A DNA stretch of 26,135 bases, from positions 1 through 26,135 of IMG/VR virus record IMGVR_UViG_3300030118_002095; one strand, 5' to 3'. The position numbers and the translations under genes were made by a program. The number at the start of each line of letters is the position of its first letter. The stretch's first letter is position 1. The stretch comes from a virus. Below are positions 8,629-14,577 of the stretch, piece by piece. The notes under the pieces are model-generated. The model saw only the letters and a program-made list of their open reading frames with translations, was not told where the DNA came from and ran no database searches.

Positions 8629-9380
8629 AATTTAACTGTGTCTGCCCTAGTAAAATCTTGATAGCTGTTCTTTAATTTCTCTGGCATCTCTATCCACTCG
8701 ATAGTTGCCCCTGTTTCTTTACATATCTCTAAAGCAACTTCATAAAAACTTTTTTCTATTCCTGTACCTACGTTCCAGACACCTGACTTTTCTATAGAGA
8801 AAAACTTTTGATGATACTCTATAATCTTGTCTACGTGTATAAAGTCTCTGTAAAAATATTCTGAGTTTTTGAATAGTTTTATCTTTCCAGTTTCTTTTGC
8901 TTGCTTTCTAAATTTAGTATAAGGACTTGCCTGTTCTCCTTTATGATCTTCGTGATCACCGTAGACGTTAAAGTATCTGAATACTTGAGTTATGATAGGA
9001 GCTTTTCTGTACTTGATATACTCCTCAACTATAGCTTTACTTCTAGCATAGTGATTCAAGGGATCTAAAACTGCAGTCTCTTTAAAACCGCATGGGTCTA
9101 AACCATAAACTGAAGCAGAACTAGCAAACTGAAAGTTTATTCCTCTATCTATACAATCCTCAAAGAGATAAATAGAAGACTCAATGTTCTGTACAGTTAT
9201 CTTACGTATGTCTTGTTCTGTAGTAGAACTCACTGCTCCTAAGTGTATTACCCAATCAAGATTATCTAGTATTGGGTATTGATTACCCCATTCGTAAGTA
9301 GAAACTTCATGATTATCTTTTAGTGCATTGACCATGTTCTGACCAATGAACCCTTTGTGACCAGTAACTAGTATTTTCAT
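8595..9380 (-). CDS. hldD: ADP-L-glycero-D-manno-heptose 6-epimerase (HldD)
   Basis: A 261-aa short-chain dehydrogenase-fold epimerase that converts ADP-D-glycero- to ADP-L-glycero-D-manno-heptose in the cytoplasm. The NAD(P) loop GHKGFIG is at residues 7-13. Ser at about 88-89 and the YxxxK pair Y111/K115 are the usual catalytic residues. AVSSTTEQD (49-57), FRYFNVYGDHEDHKG (134-148), FYRDF (176-180) and KLKNSYQDFTRAD (235-247) match E. coli HldD block by block. That includes the Lys (here K147) corresponding to the second catalytic base of HldD, which general sugar epimerases lack. It is about 50 residues shorter than E. coli HldD, mostly at the C-terminus and around the N-terminal domain. 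The start overlaps the cupin stop by 4 bases (ATGA). It completes the heptose-nucleotide pathway encoded by the neighbours. Confidence 0.9.
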   Translation of the reverse strand: MKILVTGHKGFIGQNMVNALKDNHEVSTYEWGNQYPILDNLDWVIHLGAVSSTTEQDIRKITVQNIESSIYLFEDCIDRGINFQFASSASVYGLDPCGFKETAVLDPLNHYARSKAIVEEYIKYRKAPIITQVFRYFNVYGDHEDHKGEQASPYTKFRKQAKETGKIKLFKNSEYFYRDFIHVDKIIEYHQKFFSIEKSGVWNVGTGIEKSFYEVALEICKETGATIEWIEMPEKLKNSYQDFTRADTVKLWQTLNLPQKN

Positions 9381-9733
9381 TCTTGGCTGTCACCCTTGCC
9401 TACTCTGTAATTATCTTCTACAGAATCAGGAGTAGAGACTTCCATTAGATTTCCCTCTTCTAAGCAAACTACTTGATGGGGAACTAGTGGTGGATTGTGC
9501 CAAACATCTCCTTCTAACAAAGAGACTTCTTTACGTTCTGCGTTTTCTGTGTCAATCCATATGACTTTAAATTTACCTGATATAACAAACCAAGTCTCAT
9601 CTTTTTCTTTGTGGAAGTGCATTGAAAACTTTGCACCTTTGTTAAACTTTAAAAATTTACCACAATACTTGTCGTTAGTTGCCCATATAAACTCAGACCC
9701 CCAACCTTTTTCTACAAGTCCTTCAAGCCTCAT
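9377..9733 (-). CDS. Single-domain cupin, sugar-phosphate isomerase type
   Basis: A 118-aa one-domain cupin. The metal site is recognisable: H39 and H41 (MHFHKEKDETW), with E46, form the first cupin motif, and H86 (VPHQVV) belongs to the second after a GDVWHNPP turn. The opening EKGWGSEFIWATND and the layout resemble the C-terminal cupin of type II mannose-6-phosphate isomerases and small cupins that phages carry in sugar clusters. It overlaps the kinase stop and the hldD start by 4 bases each, so it belongs to the heptose operon. Its reaction is not clear: sugar-phosphate isomerase or epimerase are possibilities. Nothing shows that it replaces the missing GmhA. Confidence 0.75.
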   Translation of the reverse strand: MRLEGLVEKGWGSEFIWATNDKYCGKFLKFNKGAKFSMHFHKEKDETWFVISGKFKVIWIDTENAERKEVSLLEGDVWHNPPLVPHQVVCLEEGNLMEVSTPDSVEDNYRVGKGDSQE

Positions 9734-10491
9734 CTAGTTATTTCCTTTAGTGTTGGAGCATAGACACCTATATGTTGCACCGTAACTGCTGCTGCACTCA
9801 TTGCAAATCTTATAGCCTCATCTATACTTTGTTTTTCTAAATACTTATAGACAAGGGCAGCTAGAAAGGTGTCACCTGCACCACACACATCATGAGTTTC
9901 TACTTTCGGAGGAATGTAGGTTCTGTTTTTATATTCGACTTTCTTTGAGCCGTATGTAACTATAAGTTCTTCGGTATCTGACTCTCGTGCTTCGTATTCG
10001 TACTGGTTTATTTTTACAAAGCAACCGTCAAATTGGGCTAGATCTTTTTTCTTAGTGTCTACAAAGATAGGACCTTTGTATTTTTTTATAAGATCTTCTA
10101 TTTCGTTGTCAGAAACAAATCCTTTATTGTAGTCCGAAACTATTACTGCTGCGTAATTATCTAAGGTTTGTTCTGCATTATCAAAGAATTGTTTCTTTAT
10201 CTTTTCGTCTATTCTGATAAGTTGTTGACCTGTTTTAATATCAACGTATCTATGCTTACGTTCAGAATACTCTGTTATAATATCTACTTTAAGTTTTAGA
10301 TTTACTAGATTGTTATGTACGTTATATGCCATCCCTTTCTTTGAGACAGTATCATGTAAATCAAATATAGGAACAGGAGCTTCAGGACTAATTCTATTTA
10401 CAAAGCCATAGTGATATTCATCGTAGCAACTATCTCCTATCAACAAAACTTTTAAGGATTTTTGTGCTTGATTCTTCGTTGACTCTTTCAT
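9730..10491 (-). CDS. hldA: D-glycero-beta-D-manno-heptose-7-phosphate kinase, compact (HldA / HldE N-domain)
   Basis: A 253-aa PfkB/ribokinase-family sugar kinase matching the N-terminal domain of HldE, which phosphorylates heptose-7-phosphate at C1. IGDSCYDEYHYG (18-29), RISPEAPVP (33-41), GQQLIRID (88-95), VSDYNKG (118-124) and DVCGAGDT (201-208, catalytic D207) align with HldE. It is about 65 residues shorter than the E. coli kinase domain. Two gaps explain this: about 30 residues after DIITEYS, and about 20 after the NQYEYEA segment that corresponds to NLSEFEA. The substrate-site GG is changed to KGMAYN. The ATG at 10491 has AAAGAGG nine bases upstream but overlaps the previous gene by 62 bases. 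The kinase is separate from the nucleotidyltransferase, as in HldA/HldC systems. Confidence 0.85.
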   Translation of the reverse strand: MKESTKNQAQKSLKVLLIGDSCYDEYHYGFVNRISPEAPVPIFDLHDTVSKKGMAYNVHNNLVNLKLKVDIITEYSERKHRYVDIKTGQQLIRIDEKIKKQFFDNAEQTLDNYAAVIVSDYNKGFVSDNEIEDLIKKYKGPIFVDTKKKDLAQFDGCFVKINQYEYEARESDTEELIVTYGSKKVEYKNRTYIPPKVETHDVCGAGDTFLAALVYKYLEKQSIDEAIRFAMSAAAVTVQHIGVYAPTLKEITR

Positions 10492-10831
10492 AGAAGACTA
10501 CCTCTTTACAGTACTCCTCCCCTATAATTTCTTTTCCCCTCCAATCAGAACCTTTTACCATTACATCTGGTTTGTACCTTTGAAGAATAGCAAGAAGATC
10601 GTTGTCTGTGTCAAACGTTACTACACTAGTAACAGGTTTTAACATAGCTATTAATTGTTTTCGATTCTTAAGATTATTAAAAGGTCTTCCTTTCCCCTTG
10701 TTATACTCAATACGCCTGTCTGTGTCAATAGCTACGAGGAGGTGAGTTCCTAAACCTCTAGCAAAATCAAGTAGATCAAGGTGTCCTGAATGCACTACAT
10801 CAAATGCTCCATTGACAAATATCTTCTTCAT
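10430..10831 (-). CDS. hldC: Heptose-1-phosphate nucleotidyltransferase (HldC / HldE C-domain)
   Basis: A 133-aa nucleotidyltransferase-alpha/beta-phosphodiesterase-fold enzyme with GAFDVVHSGH at residues 8-17 (the HxGH nucleotide site, H14/H17), GRPFNNLKNR (48-57), KPDVMVKGSDW (87-97) and the C-terminal ESSTKI (120-125). These match the adenylyltransferase domain of HldE, which joins heptose-1-phosphate and ATP to ADP-heptose. The frame is open to an ATG at 10864, but that start lies inside the divergent gmhB gene. The ATG at 10831 begins exactly where the fold does (MKKIFVNGAFD) and is used here. It heads the minus-strand heptose operon hldC-hldA-cupin-hldD. Only a weak GGTG precedes the start. 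Related cytidylyltransferases (TagD type) share the motif, but the heptose neighbours decide the call. Confidence 0.85.
   Translation of the reverse strand: MKKIFVNGAFDVVHSGHLDLLDFARGLGTHLLVAIDTDRRIEYNKGKGRPFNNLKNRKQLIAMLKPVTSVVTFDTDNDLLAILQRYKPDVMVKGSDWRGKEIIGEEYCKEVVFYERVNEESSTKILKSFVDRR
10501..10507 (-). promoter_or_regulatory. Ribosome binding site of the heptose kinase gene
   Basis: AAAGAGG on the minus strand sits nine bases before the ATG at 10491, inside hldC coding sequence. It supports this start despite the 62-base overlap between the two genes. Confidence 0.6.
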
Positions 10832-10840
10832 AATTAAAAT
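10812..10840 (+). promoter_or_regulatory. Sigma70-like promoter for gmhB, predicted leaderless start
   Basis: TTGACA (10812-10817), a 17-base spacer and TAAAAT (10835-10840) give a perfect -35 and a five-of-six -10. The normal +1 would be seven bases after the -10, which is the A of the gmhB ATG at 10847. The -35 lies inside the first codons of the divergent hldC gene. Confidence 0.6.
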
Positions 10841-10846
10841 TACACC

Positions 10847-11491
10847 ATGTCTAGATTTAAGCACATATTAGAACAAGACCCTCAACAGATTCAACAACAA
10901 AATATACCTAATGATTGGCCTAAAGTATTTCCTAAGTCAATTGTTGGTCTGGATCGAGATGGTGTAATCAATATAAACAAAGGTTATATTTCTAATCCTG
11001 ACGATTGGGAAGCTATCCCTGGTTCTCTTGAAGCTATTCGTATGATTAGGCTTAAAGGATATAAACTAGTTATACTAACTAATCAGGGTGGTATTATAAA
11101 AAAGGAGCAGACGCATGACCAAGTAGAAGCTGTTCATCAACGTATGATGGAAGTCTTTGGTAATGCAGGTATCTACTCCATTGATGGTCTATTCTACTCT
11201 GAGTCTTCACTTAAGTGTGACTGCTTTGCTAAACCTAATATAGGTATGTTTCACAGAGCAGAAAAAGAATTATTTTTAGGTAAACATAGATTTAAACAAA
11301 ATGGTTTCTATGTTGGTGACAAGATGACAGATCTTAAAGCTGCAGAACGTATAGGTGCTAAACCTATTCTTGTACGTACTGGTCATGGATTAGAAACTGA
11401 AGAAGACCTCAAGAAATTCTCAAGAGAGAAACTTAGAAAGAAGACCAAAGTTTTTGATGATCTTCTTCAGTTTGCTCAGAGGTTGCCTTAA
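10847..11491 (+). CDS. gmhB: D-glycero-D-manno-heptose-1,7-bisphosphate 7-phosphatase (GmhB-like)
   Basis: A 214-aa HAD-family phosphatase, the only plus-strand gene in the window. LDRDGVIN (35-42) gives the nucleophile D36 and acid/base D38. TNQGG (78-82), the Lys of FAKPNIGM (K129) and GDKMTDLKAA (157-166) complete the HAD motifs. The order and spacing match GmhB/HisB-N phosphatases. It would remove the 7-phosphate made redundant by the HldA step. Two differences from E. coli GmhB stand out: an extra 25 or so N-terminal residues rich in Gln, and a shortened zinc loop that keeps CDC (C124/C126) but lacks the usual upstream Cys-His pair. No Shine-Dalgarno precedes the ATG; a strong promoter ends seven bases before it. 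Its stop codon interlocks with the carbamoyltransferase stop through a shared TTAA. Confidence 0.85.
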   Translation: MSRFKHILEQDPQQIQQQNIPNDWPKVFPKSIVGLDRDGVININKGYISNPDDWEAIPGSLEAIRMIRLKGYKLVILTNQGGIIKKEQTHDQVEAVHQRMMEVFGNAGIYSIDGLFYSESSLKCDCFAKPNIGMFHRAEKELFLGKHRFKQNGFYVGDKMTDLKAAERIGAKPILVRTGHGLETEEDLKKFSREKLRKKTKVFDDLLQFAQRLP

Positions 11492-13200
11492 GCAGCTTCC
11501 TCCATATCCTCAACAATACTATCATTATAAGGATAATGTACTAACTTACCCATGTCTGGTAAGTATAAATAGTTTATGTCTGAGTTCTTCACAGTCAACA
11601 TGGCATCTTGCAAAGTCTCAACTAGAGGTTGACCTGCAAGATTAAAGCTTGTGTTGAACAAGATAGGAACACCTGTAATTTTATCAAACTCTTTTATTAA
11701 AGAATAGTAACTAGGATTCTGTTCTTTAGTTACAGTCTGAATGCGACATGTACCATCTACGTGTGTGATTGCAGGAACTTCACCATGCTTTTCAGTTTTA
11801 AAGTCCATAGCATACATCATATATGGTGACTCTTCTAGGCCACGAGTTTCAAACCACTCTTCAAAGTTTTCCTGTAGCATTGAACCTGCAAAAGGTCTGA
11901 ACCACTCTCTCCCTTTTACTGTGTTTACAAATTCTTTACCCTTGGGATCTGTGGGATCATACAGTATAGAACGATTACCTAGTGCTCGTGGTCCTGCTTC
12001 AGAACGTCCTTGAAACAAAGCTACAATGTTTTTATCTGCTATCAGTTTTGCTACATCAGCAGCTTTTACATCTTTAACTTTTATACTACTAAAGTCGTAT
12101 TCTTCTTTACGTTCAGGACCAAGATAAAGAGTAGTCATAGGACGTATAGTTTTATCTTCTTTGTTTTTATCGTAGTAAATTATTTTAGCTAACCCTATTG
12201 CTGTACCACCATCGTGAGATATAGGATCAACAAAGATATTGAGATCAGGAAATCTTTCTTTGTAGTAATAGTTGGCTACACAATTAAGACCATAACCACC
12301 TGATATAACAATGTTTTTATGCCCTGTTTTATCTACAGCTTTTTCAATTAAGTCACCTACAAGAGTTTGTGTCTCATCTTGTACAGCCCAAGCTAAGTCT
12401 TTTGCTGCATCTGTTACCTTTGTGTGGTCACTATGCCAAGCTTTAGGATCTTCTTTTAGTTCTAGGAGAGGATGACGTGAATGATCCACGTAAGCACCTG
12501 CAGGGTAATTAGGTATAAACACATTTTTGTTACCTCTGCCATTATAGAATAGGCTAGGTATAAACTCGTTTTCTTTTCCATAAGGGGCAAGACCCATAGT
12601 TTTACCTGCTTCTATGTAACCAAAACCAAGATAGTGTGAAACAGCTTCATATGCTTTAACTATTGTTATAGCACTATCCATTTCTAATTCTTCATTTACT
12701 ATACGTTGGGTATCATAGTTACCACCATAAGAGGTAAATATAGGTTTTATTCCCTCTTCATAGTCACAGTTAAAGATAGACTCTGTTTCAAAACCTAAGT
12801 TCTTAAACTCTTCATTAACTTCTATTTGTCTATGAGAACCAGACCCATCTACAATAACTGCTGCAGCCTGTTCAAAACCTGAGTTGTAAAAAGCACCTGC
12901 TGCATGACCTAAATGATGAGCACCACCAACATTTATTGTTTCTAGTTTAGGGTTAAACTTACGTAAGAAACCAGAGTAAGGATCTTCTCCTGTCCAAGGT
13001 AACTGTGGAAATTGTTCTGAAGTACCACCAAGAACTAGAATGTCTACACCATACTTTAGTGCTTCTACCATTCCTGCAAAAGGATTACCATCATACTTAC
13101 TACGAGAAAGTCTTTCTTCCTCTATGTAAAACTTTAATTCACCATCTACTAATAGAGCAGCAGAACCATTATGCCCTGGATTAATTGCTAAAATATTCAT
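11488..13200 (-). CDS. O-carbamoyltransferase, NodU/CmcH/TobZ family
   Basis: A 570-aa two-domain enzyme of full family length. The N-terminal ASKHA-fold domain begins NILAINPGHNGSAALL and carries the metal-binding GAHHLGHAAGAFY (H95, H96, H99) and VIVDGSGS (116-122). AGKTMGLAPYG (198-208) and SGGYGLNCVANYYY (300-313) follow. The C-terminal domain has GRSEAGPRALGNRSI (398-412), REWFRPFAGS (431-440), HVDGTCRIQTV (480-490) and FNTSFN (515-520). Such enzymes move a carbamoyl group from carbamoyl phosphate, through carbamoyl-AMP, to a sugar hydroxyl. Next to GT9 and ADP-heptose genes the likely acceptor is a heptose, as with the Pseudomonas inner-core carbamoyltransferase WapO; the acceptor is inference. 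The start shares one base with the GT9 stop (TAATG), so the two are translationally coupled. Confidence 0.9.
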   Translation of the reverse strand: MNILAINPGHNGSAALLVDGELKFYIEEERLSRSKYDGNPFAGMVEALKYGVDILVLGGTSEQFPQLPWTGEDPYSGFLRKFNPKLETINVGGAHHLGHAAGAFYNSGFEQAAAVIVDGSGSHRQIEVNEEFKNLGFETESIFNCDYEEGIKPIFTSYGGNYDTQRIVNEELEMDSAITIVKAYEAVSHYLGFGYIEAGKTMGLAPYGKENEFIPSLFYNGRGNKNVFIPNYPAGAYVDHSRHPLLELKEDPKAWHSDHTKVTDAAKDLAWAVQDETQTLVGDLIEKAVDKTGHKNIVISGGYGLNCVANYYYKERFPDLNIFVDPISHDGGTAIGLAKIIYYDKNKEDKTIRPMTTLYLGPERKEEYDFSSIKVKDVKAADVAKLIADKNIVALFQGRSEAGPRALGNRSILYDPTDPKGKEFVNTVKGREWFRPFAGSMLQENFEEWFETRGLEESPYMMYAMDFKTEKHGEVPAITHVDGTCRIQTVTKEQNPSYYSLIKEFDKITGVPILFNTSFNLAGQPLVETLQDAMLTVKNSDINYLYLPDMGKLVHYPYNDSIVEDMEEAA

Positions 13201-14126
13201 TACTTCACCTTCTTTTCAATATCTTTGACAATGTTGTTATACATTGCATTTATTTCTTCGTCACTAAAGTCCATTAAGGTGTCGTTAGCTCTATCAGCTA
13301 AATGACTCTCAAGACCTGAGATACGAATAGGTGAGTATTTTTTAGCATCCTTCTTTTCAATAATGTTAAAGTAGTCTGGGTACGTTGTGTTAACTGCAAA
13401 CGTAGAACCAATAATTACTGTTCCAGGAGTTCCTAGTGCTCTAGCCATGTGTTGACCTGCTGAGTCCACACCAATGAAGTAATCTGCTGAACCTATAAAC
13501 GCAGCCCACATTCGTAAATCTGCCTGTGGTTTTACAGTATAGGTGTCCTCTGGCATATGAAAGTCTGGTTCAGCCATAAGAACCAAGTTGTATTTTACAC
13601 TTAATTTTTTAATTAGTTTTAAATACGACTGAGGATCAAGAGAACGAGAAGATTCATCAACAATAACACCAGTAGGGTGTTTCTGTGCAGAACGACCAAA
13701 GGGTTGTAGTACAATATTCTTTTGTTTCTTTTGTTCGTTCTTTGCATCTAAGAACATACCTGCTGCGTTAATCTCTTCCATCTTAGAAGTTTTAAGTACA
13801 GGTAAACCTAGATCAGAATGATCATGGGTGTTATTAATTAGAACATCAAAGGCTTCAGCTAAAGATTTTTCTTGTTTAAAATATCCCGGCACTCGATATG
13901 GTTCAGGGGATATAAGTTCTTCAGCATCTTTTACTACATGTTCAAAAATACCTTTTTGTTCAGGATTAAATACTTTGTCTTGTAATTCAGGAATACCCCA
14001 ATATAAAGTATCCCATCCATGCACTAGTATACCAAAATCATCATGTTTTTTTGCATACTTTAGGAAAGCAGGTATAGATGCAATGGCACGACCTGCGCCC
14101 CCATCAATAAAAAATAGTTTTTTCAC
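13200..14126 (-). CDS. Glycosyltransferase family 9 (heptosyltransferase-like)
   Basis: A 308-aa GT-B-fold protein. The N-terminal half starts KKLFFIDGGAGRAIASIPA, the position where GT9 enzymes have their acceptor-side Gly-rich loop. The C-terminal half contains QPFGRSAQKHP (141-151) and ADYFIGVDSAGQHMARALGTP (214-234), the GT9 signature with D221 and H226, where the ADP-heptose phosphates are bound. WaaC/WaaF-type relatives add heptose to the lipopolysaccharide inner core. No cysteine is visible, so the iron-finger of autotransporter heptosyltransferases is absent. The start is a GTG with a purine-rich AGAAAGAAGA upstream. A strong sigma70-like promoter lies just before it, and the carbamoyltransferase follows with a 1-base overlap. 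The acceptor cannot be read from the sequence. Confidence 0.8.
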   Translation of the reverse strand: MKKLFFIDGGAGRAIASIPAFLKYAKKHDDFGILVHGWDTLYWGIPELQDKVFNPEQKGIFEHVVKDAEELISPEPYRVPGYFKQEKSLAEAFDVLINNTHDHSDLGLPVLKTSKMEEINAAGMFLDAKNEQKKQKNIVLQPFGRSAQKHPTGVIVDESSRSLDPQSYLKLIKKLSVKYNLVLMAEPDFHMPEDTYTVKPQADLRMWAAFIGSADYFIGVDSAGQHMARALGTPGTVIIGSTFAVNTTYPDYFNIIEKKDAKKYSPIRISGLESHLADRANDTLMDFSDEEINAMYNNIVKDIEKKVK

Positions 14127-14138
14127 GAGTCTTCTTTC

Positions 14139-14153
14139 TTATTATTATTATTA
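14139..14153 (-). repeat. TAA trinucleotide repeat (5 copies) in the GT9 leader
   Basis: Five perfect TTA units on the plus strand (TAA on the minus strand) lie in the predicted 5' untranslated region of the GT9 gene, between its promoter and its ribosome binding region. Confidence 0.7.
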
Positions 14154-14172
14154 CCCATGAAGGGTGCTCGTT

Positions 14173-14201
14173 ATTATAGTATAGTGTTAAACTAAACTCA
14201 A
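14173..14201 (-). promoter_or_regulatory. Sigma70-like promoter ahead of the GT9-carbamoyltransferase pair
   Basis: On the minus strand TTGAGT (14201-14196), a 17-base spacer and a consensus TATAAT (14178-14173) are followed by a leader of about 40 bases to the GTG at 14126. The -35 overlaps the stop codon of the tail-fibre chaperone gene. This is the largest gap in the fibre-to-glycan region (14127-14197), which fits a real promoter. Confidence 0.65.
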
Positions 14202-14566
14202 GAGGGTTGTGTAGGCCATTCTACAGTAAGAGGATTAGCAGAATCATCTGGAAGATCTCTTAACAAAACTCTGTAAGCTTTCCATTCTTTTATCTTTTCT
14301 TCTGTTAAACCTACATCAGCTAGTTGTGTCCAATCTGAGTCAAGTAAGTAAGCATTCCTAGTTTCTCTAATCTTACTCCACTCAGCTGCTCTTCTTTCTT
14401 CAAACACCACAAAGTCTGTAATATCAAAAACTGGATTGCTGTCGGCATCACGCCTTACAATTGAAGCTCCTTCGTAAACTTCTTCAAGGTCTTCAGCCTG
14501 AACTACTTCATCAGCATCATTAAAGTTATCAACAACTCGTCCATCTCTTATTCCTACAGCTTTCAT
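14198..14566 (-). CDS. Tail-fibre assembly chaperone (Phage_tail_APC-like)
   Basis: A 122-aa acidic protein. The C-terminal half, WSKIRETRNAYLLDSDWTQL (residues 74-93) followed by KAYRVLLRDLPDD and a closing VEWPTQPS, matches the consensus of phage tail assembly chaperones (RN-LL--SDW ... YRQ-LRD ... WP--P). The N-terminal half has no known motif (KAVGIRDGRVVDNFND). Such proteins are encoded directly after the fibre they help to fold or trimerise and are not usually part of the finished virion. Here it follows the 903-aa cysteine-rich gene by 11 bases with an AAAGGAAA ribosome binding site, so that protein is its probable client. Confidence 0.78.
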   Translation of the reverse strand: MKAVGIRDGRVVDNFNDADEVVQAEDLEEVYEGASIVRRDADSNPVFDITDFVVFEERRAAEWSKIRETRNAYLLDSDWTQLADVGLTEEKIKEWKAYRVLLRDLPDDSANPLTVEWPTQPS

Positions 14567-14577
14567 TTTAATTTCCT

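Noticed and set aside
10832-10864. Longer HldC start at 10864
   Set aside because: The extra 11 residues precede the first strand of the fold and lie inside gmhB; the ATG at 10831 fits the family start.
10865-10894. Possible minus-strand promoter for hldC, TTGAAT-18-TAATAT
   Set aside because: Only four of six matches in each box and an 18-base spacer; too weak to call in AT-rich DNA.
14153-14165. Small inverted repeat ACCC...GGGT in the GT9 leader as a terminator
   Set aside because: Only 4 bp of stem and no U-tract.
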